19,734 nucleotides of DNA from Hepatobacter sp965661165 (GTDB taxonomy: Bacteria; Pseudomonadota; Alphaproteobacteria; Holosporales; Hepatobacteraceae): assembly GCA_965661165.1 (NCBI GenBank), contig CBFICL010000024.1, forward strand, positions 1 to 19,734, written 5' to 3'. The translations under genes and the position numbers were made by a program. Below the pieces are notes generated by a model. That model was not told the origin of the DNA, did not search any database, and was given only the letters and a program-made list of their open reading frames with translations. Numbering within the stretch: the stretch's first letter is position 1; every line of letters starts with the position of its first letter. Positions 7,489 through 15,687 of this stretch are shown here, piece after piece.

Positions 7489-7518
7489 ATTCTAAAGCAA
7501 AACCCGTCTGTAACTCAA
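7489..7518 (-). promoter_or_regulatory. Probable sigma-70 type promoter of lpxC
   Basis: On the minus strand TTGAGT (7518-7513) and TAGAAT (7494-7489) are separated by 18 nt; four and five of six positions match the consensus. Transcription would begin near 7482, leaving a leader of only about 25 nt before the TTG start. Confidence 0.5.
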
Positions 7519-7538
7519 ATCAAAGATTGTGACTTTTT

Positions 7539-7561
7539 GTTACGTGCATTTTATGCGTAAC
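7539..7561. promoter_or_regulatory. Inverted repeat in the lpxC / AsmA-like intergenic region
   Basis: Arms GTTACG and CGTAAC are perfect 6-bp complements. Three further pairs (CAT/ATG) form after a 2-nt bulge. It sits between the two divergent genes, upstream of a TATTATAAA run at 7563 that may be part of the plus-strand promoter. An operator is possible; no regulator is identified. Confidence 0.3.
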
Positions 7562-7598
7562 CTATTATAAACTGAAAAAAGGAGTACAATATCTTTTT

Positions 7599-10562
7599 AT
7601 GGGAAATAAGACGGTGAGTCACGAAAAAAAACCTCAAGCCTATAGGTTTTTTGGCTATAAAATGAAGTTTTTGTGGTCTTTTTTGACTGCTTTCTTACTT
7701 TTGATTGTGTTCGTCAAGTTTTTCCTTGATGTGTTTCCCATTGCCTTAAGCACGCAGGTGACACATATTAGAAAGCATCTTCCGCCGGGGGTGTATTTGC
7801 GCTTTAGAAAGCCTGTACTTACATGGCGTCTTTGGCGCCGTCCCTTTGAGGTTGTGTTATATGATGTATATGCAGGGAAGCGTGCACGCAAAGATGCCAA
7901 AGACCCCACTCTCCATGCATCCAGTGTGGGCGTTTGTTTTGCCTGGTGGCCTTTGCTGAAAGAGGGTAGGTTGATCCCTCGCTCTCTTTTTGTGCAGAGG
8001 TTGCGCTATACATCTGCTCAAGACAAAACGGCTCAAGACGTCACGTCGTTTACCTTTTTCAAAAAAGCCCTATCGAAGGGGGGCAAAAAAAAGGATATGT
8101 CCAGCGTGCTTTCCCAACTTGCGCACTATCATCATCCTCTTTCTTGCCATTTGGAAGGAGAGGGTTATGCACTGGACCTTCGTTATCAGTGGTTTGATCA
8201 GCATGTTGTTTTATCAGGCACGGGATCGGCGACGTGTCACACATTTTGCCAAGATACGCCTTTGTCTTTTCTTGCTTCCATGAAGGCAAAGATGTCTGTG
8301 CATTTTCAAAAAAGCCATCAAAAAGATGATCTGTGTGGACAGCTTTTCGTCAGAGCCAAATCAAAGCAGGGAGAGAAAATGGCGGCCACGCTGAGCGTTT
8401 CGCCCCAAAAGATTGTGATGGAAAGAGCGTTTTTAAGGACGCCGTTGGCTTCATGTGATATGGAAGGCAGCCTCGAGCTTCGGGGGGACTATCCGTTCTC
8501 GGTGTCGATGAAAATTCCTGACGTTTCTTTTCAAGATGTCCTGCATGTATGGCCTGAAGGTTTAGCCTCCGCAACACGCGTGTGGCTTAAAGAACACACA
8601 CAAGAAGGGCGCGTGGAGGGGTTATTGTCGTTGCAAGGGTCTCTTGAGGCCACAGATAAAGCGGCCTTTGGGGGGCATTTGATGTTTGATCGACTCAAAC
8701 TTACACCCCTTGATGGCGGTCCCACCCTTCAAGAGCTTCGGGGCGCGGCCCATTTTAACACGCAAACTTTTGACATTGTGCTGTCGAGGGGAAAACTCCG
8801 GCAACAAAAGCTGCGCGAAGGTAAAGTCTATATTAAGGGTCTTGATACAGATGCAGAACATATGGCCATTCATGCTGTTTTTGAAGGCGATGTTCAAGAC
8901 GCCTTGGGGGTCATTAGCCGTCCGCCCCTTAACTATGTGAAAACGTTGAGCGTGCCGCTGGACAGTTTGGCCGGGCGCACACAAACAAAGCTCTATTTTG
9001 ATTTTCCGTTGATTCAGCAGTTAAAGATGTCTGAAGTTAATTATGTTGTGGATGCAAAACTGACAGACCTTTCTTATACCTATGATCTTCCTTTTGTGAA
9101 GGGGGGCGCCACCTTTACTAAGGGTAAAAGTGATGTGTCGGTATCACCAAAGGGGTTGTCTATCAAAGCCAAGGCGCGCTATGTGGGCGAACATGCCACC
9201 CTTGATTTTTATGAAGACTTCAGCGGCAAACAGCCCTCTATCCTCACGCTTGGGGGGCGTGTGACCCACGAGCATAAAAAATTACTGGGGTTAAAGGGGC
9301 TTGGCGTGTTGCCTGTGCCTTTTGCCTTTAAGGCGATCCACACGGTAGGCAAAGATTTTCCTTGGCACATTGAGGCTGATTTTACAAAAACAGAACTCAC
9401 CTTGGGACACTTGACTAAACTTGAGGGTGAGGCTGCTTTTCTTAACTTCGATTTAGGGTTTGATAAAGACGACACAATCTTAAGAAACCTGCAAGCCACC
9501 ATAGGTGACCTTCGTTTGACGGGGATGTGGGTGTTTGATGCGTCGTGGGGCCTATCTTCGTTGGTGATGAAGGCTGATAAGCCGGGGGTCTATGATTGGC
9601 ATCTGCAGCTTGATAAAAAAGAAGATGTATTTGAGGTTTCGCTGAAAGGGCCTCGTTTTGGGGGCTATTGGCTCACGCAACTTTTTTTGAAAGACACATC
9701 CGATGATGAAACCTTGCTTCACAATAAAGATATCAAGTGTCGCCTTAAGGTGCGTGTGGGGCGTGCTTCTTTTACCAAGGACCTCAGTCACCCCCTTAAC
9801 AATCTGAATGTGGATTTTGATGGCCATCTTAAAGGCAATACGTGGCATGTAACCTCTTTCTTAATGGAGGCGATGTCTCAACCCCCGAGAGGTCAAGCGC
9901 CACAATCCTTGCGTGTGGAGCGGTCTCAACCCCCCAAAGGGCCTATATCGTGGTATGTGGGCGCTGGTGATGCGGGTTATTTTCTTGCTGGCCTTAATTT
10001 GCTTGATGATGTGCGTGGTGGCGTATTATCCAGTCATCTTGTGGCCAAAGATGCGCAGAGCCCTTTTAAAGGGGAAGTGTTGGTTTCTGATTTTTCTGTG
10101 CGGCGTACGCCCTTTTTGCAACGATTTTTTATGACATTTTTGTCACCGGCAGGGTTTGTGAAGATGCTGGCCGGGGAGCAGCTGGGTTTTCGCAAGCTGT
10201 TTGGTGAGCTTACGCTTCGTGGAGGGGTGATTGAAACATCCAGGCTGGTGATGCGTGGCGATACAACGCTGGTGATGAATGGATGGATTGATGTGTCTGG
10301 TGGGCGGGTGAACGTTCATGGTAATTTGATTCCTGCCTATTTTCTCAATCGTTTTCTCACCAATATCCCCGTGCTTGGCCCTGTGATTTTTGGCGGGCAA
10401 GATGACGGATTGCTGGCCACACGTTTTTATGTGAATGGATCGTTTGACAATTTAAAAATACAGGCCAATCCTTTTCAGATGATCACACCTGGTTTTTTGA
10501 AACGTTATTTACGTGAAAACGAGAACAAAAAAATGCAGAAAGCTTTGCCTCAAGGTTCATAG
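7599..10562 (+). CDS. AsmA/YhdP-family envelope protein (DUF3971 and AsmA-like C-terminal region)
   Basis: A 987-residue inner-membrane-anchored periplasmic protein. Residues about 23-44 form one membrane helix; the remainder is long, beta-rich and repetitive (GSLELRGDYPFSVSM, ADFTKTELTLGHLTKLEGEA, NLNVDFDGHLKGNTWHV), the pattern of AsmA-like proteins whose groove carries lipid. The C-terminal 180 residues are the most typical: GEQLGFRKLFGELTLRGGVI, NGWIDVSGGRVNVHGNLIPA, then NIPVLGPVIFGG and a short polar end. YhdP and relatives in enterobacteria help move phospholipids to the outer membrane; the same role here is inferred. The ATG at 7599 is the first good start, though the nearest ribosome-site-like GGAG lies 14 nt upstream, a long spacing. 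nth follows 30 nt downstream, probably in the same transcript. Length is somewhat less than E. coli YhdP (about 1,270). Confidence 0.85.
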   Translation: MGNKTVSHEKKPQAYRFFGYKMKFLWSFLTAFLLLIVFVKFFLDVFPIALSTQVTHIRKHLPPGVYLRFRKPVLTWRLWRRPFEVVLYDVYAGKRARKDAKDPTLHASSVGVCFAWWPLLKEGRLIPRSLFVQRLRYTSAQDKTAQDVTSFTFFKKALSKGGKKKDMSSVLSQLAHYHHPLSCHLEGEGYALDLRYQWFDQHVVLSGTGSATCHTFCQDTPLSFLASMKAKMSVHFQKSHQKDDLCGQLFVRAKSKQGEKMAATLSVSPQKIVMERAFLRTPLASCDMEGSLELRGDYPFSVSMKIPDVSFQDVLHVWPEGLASATRVWLKEHTQEGRVEGLLSLQGSLEATDKAAFGGHLMFDRLKLTPLDGGPTLQELRGAAHFNTQTFDIVLSRGKLRQQKLREGKVYIKGLDTDAEHMAIHAVFEGDVQDALGVISRPPLNYVKTLSVPLDSLAGRTQTKLYFDFPLIQQLKMSEVNYVVDAKLTDLSYTYDLPFVKGGATFTKGKSDVSVSPKGLSIKAKARYVGEHATLDFYEDFSGKQPSILTLGGRVTHEHKKLLGLKGLGVLPVPFAFKAIHTVGKDFPWHIEADFTKTELTLGHLTKLEGEAAFLNFDLGFDKDDTILRNLQATIGDLRLTGMWVFDASWGLSSLVMKADKPGVYDWHLQLDKKEDVFEVSLKGPRFGGYWLTQLFLKDTSDDETLLHNKDIKCRLKVRVGRASFTKDLSHPLNNLNVDFDGHLKGNTWHVTSFLMEAMSQPPRGQAPQSLRVERSQPPKGPISWYVGAGDAGYFLAGLNLLDDVRGGVLSSHLVAKDAQSPFKGEVLVSDFSVRRTPFLQRFFMTFLSPAGFVKMLAGEQLGFRKLFGELTLRGGVIETSRLVMRGDTTLVMNGWIDVSGGRVNVHGNLIPAYFLNRFLTNIPVLGPVIFGGQDDGLLATRFYVNGSFDNLKIQANPFQMITPGFLKRYLRENENKKMQKALPQGS

Positions 10563-10592
10563 ACCTCAAACGAACATGTATAAAACACCACG

Positions 10593-11231
10593 ATGAACGC
10601 GCGCGATCGACTCACTTTTTTTCAAACGCTGGATAAGACTGTGGCAAGAGCAGAAACAGAGCTTGTGTTTCATAATCCTTACACTCTGTTGGTGGCGGTG
10701 GTGCTGTCTGCGCAGGCCACAGATGTCAGTGTTAACAAGGCCACAAAAACGTTGTTTACGCGTATCCACACACCTCATGACATGGTGGCACTGGGTGAGC
10801 ATGCCTTGAAAACGCATATTCAAACCATTGGTCTTTACCCCACCAAGGCGCGTCATCTTATGGCGTTAAGCCATCTGCTGATTGAAAGGCACGAAGGCGT
10901 GGTGCCGTCCTCATTTGAGGCGCTGTGCGCGTTGCCAGGGGTGGGCAGAAAAACAGCGAATGTGGTGCTTAATGTGGCGTTTCAGCAACCCACCATCCCT
11001 GTGGATACACACGTGTTTCGCGTCGCCAATCGTACGGGGCTGGCCACAGGTAAAACACCTCTTGAGGTGGAAGAAAAACTTTTGCGCGTCACGCCCAAGG
11101 CTTTTTTGCCGTCGGCGCATCATCTTCTTATTTTGCATGGTCGCTATGTGTGCAAAGCCCGCAAGCCTTTATGTGCTGTATGTGTTGTGCGCGATGTGTG
11201 CGCCTTGGGCCAGCGCCAAGCAAAAACCTAG
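10593..11231 (+). CDS. nth: Endonuclease III, base-excision repair glycosylase/AP lyase
   Basis: Removes oxidised pyrimidines from DNA and cleaves at the abasic site. The 212 residues align throughout with the family. The helix-hairpin-helix LPGVGRKTANVVL carries the catalytic lysine K120, and VDTHVFRVANR the catalytic aspartate D138. Four cysteines, C187-x6-C194-x2-C197-x5-C203, form the [4Fe-4S] cluster site with canonical spacing. The motif LLVAVVLSAQATD near residues 32-44 is also typical. The gene begins 30 nt after the AsmA-like gene and has no clear ribosome site. A six-codon ORF starting with the ATG at 10576 ends in a TGA that overlaps the nth start as ATGA, which could couple translation. 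nth converges on hemA with 129 nt between. Confidence 0.97.
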   Translation: MNARDRLTFFQTLDKTVARAETELVFHNPYTLLVAVVLSAQATDVSVNKATKTLFTRIHTPHDMVALGEHALKTHIQTIGLYPTKARHLMALSHLLIERHEGVVPSSFEALCALPGVGRKTANVVLNVAFQQPTIPVDTHVFRVANRTGLATGKTPLEVEEKLLRVTPKAFLPSAHHLLILHGRYVCKARKPLCAVCVVRDVCALGQRQAKT

Positions 11232-11360
11232 CACCTCTCATGTTGAGGCATAACGCACGCTTCATATTGAGTCTTGGGGTCATTGTTTTTGTGTAAGGTT
11301 GATTGGGCGGTCACAAAAAGATACCACGTGCTTTTCTTATGGCCACACAAGTGAGGGTCT

Positions 11361-12578
11361 CTAGGCCGAATGCTCCGAGGACTGTGGGTTTTGCCACAAT
11401 CTTTTCAAGGCGCGCACCAGGTGATGGATCATGGCCTTTGTGTGCGGTCTAAGGGGGGTAATGCGAAAACGTTCTTGCCCGCGCAGAACGGTGGGATAGT
11501 TAATAGGCTGAAGATAGATGCCATCTTCCTCAAGCAGTGTTTGACTCATCATTTCACATTGGTGGCTGCTACCCACAATCAACGGGATAATATGTGACGA
11601 TGTGGGCTTGATGGGAAGATCGGCCTCCATAAGCGCTTCACGGGTGTGATACACGGCATGCCAAAACTCTTCCCGTAAGGTTGGCGTGTGGCAAGCGCGG
11701 TGAATATTCACCAGGCTAGCAGCCAAAATAGGCGCTGGAAGCGCTGTGGAAAAAATGAACCCAGACGCATGGGTGCGGATAATATCCACAAGGCAAGCAT
11801 CACCCGCAATATAGCCTCCCAGTGTACCAAACGCTTTGCCAAGCGTGCCTTGGATCAGATCAATATAGGGCGTAAGCCCCGTGGCTTCCGAGCGCCCTCC
11901 GCCTTTGGCGCCATAAAGACCCACGGCATGCACTTCATCTAGATAAAGCAAGGCATGATATTGTTTAGCCAAGGTGCACAGATCTTCAAGTTTGGCAAAA
12001 TCACCACTCATGGAATATACCGATTCACAGGCAATCACCTTAGGTACATCTTGGGGCAGCGTTTTCAACAAAAGAGACAGGTGGTCCATATCATTGTGTT
12101 GGAAAATGATTTTTGTGGCGCCCGATGCGCGAATGCCTGCAATCATGGAGGCATGGTTTTCAGCATCTGAGAGAATGACACAGTGCGGCAAAAGACGCCC
12201 TAGGGTATAGAGTGTCCATTCATTGGCGGCATAGCCAGAGTTAAACAAAAGGGCGCTCGGCTTGTTGTGAAGGGTGGCGAGTGTTTTTTCAATCTCCACG
12301 TGAAGGGGGTGTGTGCCTGAGATATTGCGTGTGCCCCCCGCGCCAATACCGCCTTGATGGGCTTGGTCAGCCAAAGCATCAATGCCATCTTGAGACATGG
12401 AAAGGCCCAGGTAATCATTGGTGCTCCACAGCACTACTTCCTTTTTGTGAGATTTATACGATAGGGCCCGGGGAAAGGTGTCGACCCTTTTTTCAAGAGG
12501 ACTAAAAACACGATAGCGCTTTTCTGCATGGACACGGGCGATGAGATCAGAAAAATGACCTGCGTAATCAAAAGGCAT
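11361..12578 (-). CDS. hemA: 5-aminolevulinate synthase
   Basis: PLP enzyme that condenses glycine with succinyl-CoA to 5-aminolevulinate, the first step of haem synthesis in alphaproteobacteria. The 405 residues match family length. Visible signatures: STNDYLGLS near the N-terminus, GAGGTRNISGTH (79-90), H142 in AENHAS for cofactor stacking, D214 and H217 in LDEVHAVGLYG, and the Schiff-base lysine K248 in QGTLGKAFGTLGGYIAG. H142, D214, H217 and K248 match the numbering of the Rhodobacter capsulatus enzyme. The ATG follows GCCGGAT by six bases. The gene starts 18 nt after the stop of the DUF2125-like gene and is the last of four minus-strand genes, so it is probably transcribed with plsC. The related enzyme 2-amino-3-ketobutyrate CoA ligase is the alternative, but the GTRNISGTH region favours HemA. 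Confidence 0.95.
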   Translation of the reverse strand: MPFDYAGHFSDLIARVHAEKRYRVFSPLEKRVDTFPRALSYKSHKKEVVLWSTNDYLGLSMSQDGIDALADQAHQGGIGAGGTRNISGTHPLHVEIEKTLATLHNKPSALLFNSGYAANEWTLYTLGRLLPHCVILSDAENHASMIAGIRASGATKIIFQHNDMDHLSLLLKTLPQDVPKVIACESVYSMSGDFAKLEDLCTLAKQYHALLYLDEVHAVGLYGAKGGGRSEATGLTPYIDLIQGTLGKAFGTLGGYIAGDACLVDIIRTHASGFIFSTALPAPILAASLVNIHRACHTPTLREEFWHAVYHTREALMEADLPIKPTSSHIIPLIVGSSHQCEMMSQTLLEEDGIYLQPINYPTVLRGQERFRITPLRPHTKAMIHHLVRALKRLWQNPQSSEHSA

Positions 12579-12596
12579 AGAATATCCGGCAAATGT

Positions 12597-13535
12597 TTAA
12601 GAAGGTAACCGAAGGTGAATGGAGGGAAACTCAAGGATGTTGATGTCAGGTCCTTCAAAGACAAAGGTAAGTTTGGGTTTTTGTTTCATATTTTGTGTAA
12701 CGAGAAGGTTGAGAAATTGCTTGACTTCTGATTTTTTTTGAAATTGTAAGGAAAGAAGATAAAGCAGGAGTGAAATTTGATAATTCCAATCCTTCACGTT
12801 GGTCTGAATCCAACCATGACAGGGTCTTGGGTGCGTGGTGATTTTTCCTTTGCCAAAAAAACGTGTGTCAAGGCAATCGAGGGCATATTCATCAATAACG
12901 ACGACAGAAAAGGGGCTTTGTGACGGCGTGTGGGCCTGTAAGGCCAGGGTGCCGCTAAGCTCTTTTCTTAGCATGGAAGCAGGCAGCGCAATCGTTGTGT
13001 TGCCGCGCATTCTATAGTTGGACGCATCATCGGGGTTCACCTCTAGAGATAGGTTTTCAAACATTAACGCAAGGTGTGTCTCTTGAGTCATGACTTTTCC
13101 CTCAGCACTTGTGATGGAGATCCACCAACGCTTCTTCTTGCCTTTATAGATAAGCCTTAGGTCCTCAAAAACACAGGTTGTGTCGTTCTTGATCAGTTTT
13201 GTGGTGCCGCGACAGGCGATCGTAACACGTTTCTTTCCCAAGAGAAGCCAACGTGTGTGCAACGTGCTCATGGGAATGATGAGAAACGTTTGGCCATCCT
13301 TTTGAAAGCGCACCTGGCTATAGTGGCGATAATGTCCCAGTGTGCTCCATGAAAAACTTTTCATTTTGGGTTTTTCGTAGGTGATGTGGACACCCTGTGT
13401 TTCGAGTTGTTTTACTTGCGCCTCAATAAGGCGATCTAAAAACACATCTGTGCCATACCATAGCCCCATCAACACAACCGCAAGGCTGATGACAAAGGTA
13501 TAAACAAGAGCTTTTTTCTTAGTTTTTTTGGCCAT
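12597..13535 (-). CDS. Probable DUF2125-type membrane-anchored periplasmic protein
   Basis: A 312-residue protein with a Lys-rich N-terminus (MAKKTKKK) and one membrane helix or uncleaved signal (about 9-26), followed by a polar, beta-rich domain. The segment LEAQ-like VKQLETQGVHITYEKPKMK after the anchor, and repeated short strands such as RVTIACRG and GNTTIALPAS, resemble DUF2125 proteins of alphaproteobacteria, whose function is unknown; this match is by eye and moderate. A distant AsmA-like fold is an alternative. The ATG overlaps the end of plsC by 17 nt and is preceded by AACAGG eight bases away. hemA follows 18 nt downstream. The position inside an envelope-lipid gene cluster suggests an envelope role, which is inference. 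Confidence 0.6.
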   Translation of the reverse strand: MAKKTKKKALVYTFVISLAVVLMGLWYGTDVFLDRLIEAQVKQLETQGVHITYEKPKMKSFSWSTLGHYRHYSQVRFQKDGQTFLIIPMSTLHTRWLLLGKKRVTIACRGTTKLIKNDTTCVFEDLRLIYKGKKKRWWISITSAEGKVMTQETHLALMFENLSLEVNPDDASNYRMRGNTTIALPASMLRKELSGTLALQAHTPSQSPFSVVVIDEYALDCLDTRFFGKGKITTHPRPCHGWIQTNVKDWNYQISLLLYLLSLQFQKKSEVKQFLNLLVTQNMKQKPKLTFVFEGPDINILEFPSIHLRLPS

Positions 13536-14211
13536 TGATTGCCTGTTTGATGTGGGTTAATAGTTCTGTTTTTGTAATATGGGGGTTAAAAAAGGGTGGG
13601 TGAATGTGGACGTGAATGTTTCCTGGTTTTTTGACCCATGACCTTCGTCCCCAAAATTGTCCTGAATCAAGAGAAACAGGGACAATCGGCACCTGAAGGT
13701 GCTGGTATAAGTGCCAAACCCCTGTTTTAAGGGGCGGTGTTGTGCCCGGATGGACGCGGGTGCCTTCTGGAAAAATAATCATGGGGCGCCCTTGTTGTTT
13801 GATATGGCGTGCACAATTCAACATATGTTTGAGGCTTCGTGTGGGGTGTGTGCTTCTGACAGGAATCATACCTAATTTTTGGAAATACCATCCTAAAATG
13901 GGCATGTGAAGAAGAGTGGATTTTAAAATAAACGCAGGGTTACGGGTGAGGTAAGTCAGGGCCAAGGTTTCCCACGCTGATTCATGCTTGGCTGCGATGA
14001 TAAAAGGAGGCGGAGGTAGGGCGCCGGTGACACGAAAATCAAGTCCGACCAGATGACGCAACAGCCACAACGTCCATCCACACCACAGGCGGCTGATGGT
14101 GGCCGTCCATCTAGGCGGTCCCAAAAGAAAAGGTAAACACACAATGCCCCACACAAGGGTGACGGTATAGAACACCACATCAAAGCTAAGGGATCTTAGG
14201 GCGTTTCTCAT
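13519..14211 (-). CDS. plsC: 1-acyl-sn-glycerol-3-phosphate acyltransferase
   Basis: Inner-membrane enzyme that acylates lysophosphatidic acid to phosphatidic acid. From the ATG at 14211 it has 230 residues, a normal size. After an N-terminal membrane helix (VVFYTVTLVWGIVCLPFLL) the acyltransferase motifs appear in order: AAKHESAWETL (H76-x4-E81, the alphaproteobacterial form of Hx4D), the lysine-rich FILKSTLL, LGMIPVRS, and IIFPEGTRVHPG (FPEGTR 147-152), then VPIVPVSLDSG. The frame is open to 14337, but starts further upstream would overlap the DUF218 gene by up to 150 nt; the chosen one overlaps it by 26 nt. No clear ribosome site precedes it, so translation is probably coupled. The DUF218-plsC order is common in alphaproteobacteria, where both follow ftsX; ftsX is not present here. 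Confidence 0.92.
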   Translation of the reverse strand: MRNALRSLSFDVVFYTVTLVWGIVCLPFLLGPPRWTATISRLWCGWTLWLLRHLVGLDFRVTGALPPPPFIIAAKHESAWETLALTYLTRNPAFILKSTLLHMPILGWYFQKLGMIPVRSTHPTRSLKHMLNCARHIKQQGRPMIIFPEGTRVHPGTTPPLKTGVWHLYQHLQVPIVPVSLDSGQFWGRRSWVKKPGNIHVHIHPPFFNPHITKTELLTHIKQAINGQKN

Positions 14212-14776
14212 AAGACACAGTGTTTGTCTTGGGCAAATGTCCCCACACACATGACCATAAGAATTTTTGATATTCTTGAAATCCATGTACAATTCTTTCA
14301 TGAAGAGGTGTTTTGAGGCAATAGCTGTGTGTACCAATATGGTTGGCGTAGCGACGAAAAAGAAGCAAACATCTGGGCATGTGATAATCAGCAGTGATCA
14401 GGGTGACATGAGACAGGTTATGGCGCTTGGCCCACATGCGTGTTTCTTCGATGTTGCCACGTGTGTTGCCTGCATCAAACCCAAAGGAAACGGTCAGTCC
14501 CTTGGTTTCATCAAAGAGACGATGTTTTGAGGCCGGTCGCACGCCCGAGATAAACAGTGTACGCAGCTTCTTTTCCCGCAAGAGACTGAGGCCTGACTGA
14601 ATGCGGCCAGGACTGCCCGTGAACACCACCCCATCTTGATAGCGAATGTGTTGATGACAGCCACAAAAATGAATATAGGCATAAAAGAGGCCTAATCCAT
14701 AAAGCCATAACCACACACCGCCGCCCACAAGGCCCAACCAAAGAAAACGTCTGTGCGCGCCTGTAAAAACAACCAT
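14186..14776 (-). CDS. DUF218 (YdcF/SanA/ElyC-like) membrane protein
   Basis: A 196-residue protein with one N-terminal membrane helix (FLWLGLVGGGVWLWLYGLG) after a short basic stretch, then a DUF218 domain. Recognisable parts are GVVFTGSPGRIQSGLSLL, LRTLFISGV, the acidic or amide-rich NTRGNIEETRMWAKRHNL, and VTLITADYHMPRCLLLFRR, which carries the conserved H-x-x-R. Relatives in enterobacteria (SanA, ElyC) affect envelope barrier function and peptidoglycan or lipid-carrier metabolism; the biochemical activity is not settled. The frame extends to a GTG at 14863 (225 residues). I prefer the ATG at 14776 because it places the basic residues directly before the helix and gives the usual family length, but neither start has a good ribosome site. 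It heads the plsC-DUF2125-hemA run. Confidence 0.8.
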   Translation of the reverse strand: MVVFTGAHRRFLWLGLVGGGVWLWLYGLGLFYAYIHFCGCHQHIRYQDGVVFTGSPGRIQSGLSLLREKKLRTLFISGVRPASKHRLFDETKGLTVSFGFDAGNTRGNIEETRMWAKRHNLSHVTLITADYHMPRCLLLFRRYANHIGTHSYCLKTPLHERIVHGFQEYQKFLWSCVWGHLPKTNTVSYEKRPKIP

Positions 14777-15370
14777 CACAAGGAAAGGGAAGTGCCCGTG
14801 TATCTTGAGAAGAGTGGCACAAAACCCCTGTGAGAACAAGCATTTTGCGCACAGGGTGTGCACCTTTCAAACAAAGCGCTGGCTTATGGTGCAGGCATGA
14901 CAAAATGCCCCGACAAAGCGCCCCGTTTTTATAAAGCACGTATGCGCGTGCCCTACAGGTGTGAAGATTTTCCAAAAGGTCTGAACACCTTGACCATTCA
15001 TGAATAAAAAAAGGAAAATTGGGCTTGCGTTAACCCATCATTAAACATTCAGAAAATACTATGTAAATACAAGGTGTTGTGCCCACCTCCCCCCCTTGGT
15101 GTGGCCGCACCTTTCTTTTATATCTGCGTGTTGATGGAAACCATGCGCCTAGAAGGGTTTGAGCAGTCGGTGGTGCGTCCGCGTAATTTTGTATCACACA
15201 AGCTCCTAACACCGAGGCGAAGCTTTCCCCCTCTCTTGGACCCTGAGGTTTGCACATAGATCCACATATTTCTTATTCGTCAAATTTTGACATATAGTAA
15301 TATTCTTTAAATGGTTTTTGCTCTATAATAGACATTGTAGGTGAGGCGATTTTTTTTGTAGGTGTGTGCG
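14777..15370. other. Gene-poor region between the DUF218 gene and the small cysteine protein
   Basis: No convincing gene is seen in about 590 nt. Frames of 60-75 codons on both strands overlap each other, lack ribosome sites and match nothing known. No tRNA or familiar structured RNA was recognised by eye. The segment should contain the promoter of the minus-strand DUF218-hemA run, since that run has no other upstream space. TTTACA on the minus strand near 15065 is a -35 candidate, but no good -10 follows at the right distance. Confidence 0.45.
15324..15329 (+). promoter_or_regulatory. -10-like hexamer upstream of the small double-CX3C protein gene
   Basis: A perfect TATAAT lies 41 nt before the ATG at 15371. 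A perfect TTGACA is present at 15287-15292, but the 31-nt spacing is too long for the two to act together. No other good -35 is seen. Confidence 0.3.
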
Positions 15371-15652
15371 ATGCGTGGGTTGTGCTTTCTTTTTTTACTG
15401 GCGTTTTGTACAAGCTCCTATGGCTTACCTCTTTCCCAGATGGCGCGCACACAAAAAAGTGCGTCGGGACAATCTTATCAGCGGTGCATTGAGGCATGTA
15501 ATCGACAGATGAGTCAAGATGTGTTTCATGACTCTTGGGACCACCGCGGTATGTTGAGAAGTCGGGAATCCCTAGAGAATCAGAAACAATATCATGGGAT
15601 TTCGCAAAATCGTTGTCATGAAGAATGTGCCCGTCGTTCTTTCCGTGAATAA
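15371..15652 (+). CDS. Small exported protein with two CX3C motifs
   Basis: No known family recognised. The 93 residues begin with a signal peptide (MRGLCFLFLLAFCTSSYG, cleavage probably near residue 18). The mature part of about 75 residues is polar and charged, and contains exactly four cysteines as two CX3C pairs: RCIEAC (C39, C43) and RCHEEC (C82, C86), separated by 38 residues. Paired CX3C motifs on two helices usually form two disulfides in a helical hairpin, which would suit an oxidising periplasm. The ATG at 15371 is preceded by AGGTG eight bases away; a GTG at 15362 is an alternative. LAFC in the signal is not a good lipobox because Phe precedes the Cys. It stands alone, before the permease gene. 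An overlapping minus-strand frame (15273-15659) has no signal peptide or ribosome site and is considered a shadow. Confidence 0.55.
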   Translation: MRGLCFLFLLAFCTSSYGLPLSQMARTQKSASGQSYQRCIEACNRQMSQDVFHDSWDHRGMLRSRESLENQKQYHGISQNRCHEECARRSFRE

Positions 15653-15687
15653 CGTGCAATCACAGAGAGAAAAGCGCGTGAGAAAGG

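Noticed and set aside
14511..14975. Minus-strand frame of 154 codons over the DUF218 gene
   Set aside because: The alternative frame carries the DUF218 motifs; this one has no recognisable feature.
14984..15078. 9-bp inverted repeat AACACCTTG / CAAGGTGTT separated by 77 nt
   Set aside because: Arms this short at such a distance are expected several times by chance in 20 kb, and no insertion-sequence gene or target duplication lies between them.
15287..15329. TTGACA and TATAAT read as one promoter for the small cysteine protein
   Set aside because: The 31-nt spacing is far outside 15-19 nt; the two hexamers cannot act together as a sigma-70 promoter.
15273..15659. Minus-strand frame of 128 codons opposite the small double-CX3C gene
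   Set aside because: It is longer, but it has no signal peptide, no ribosome site and an ill-defined composition; the plus-strand frame has a clear signal peptide and patterned cysteines.
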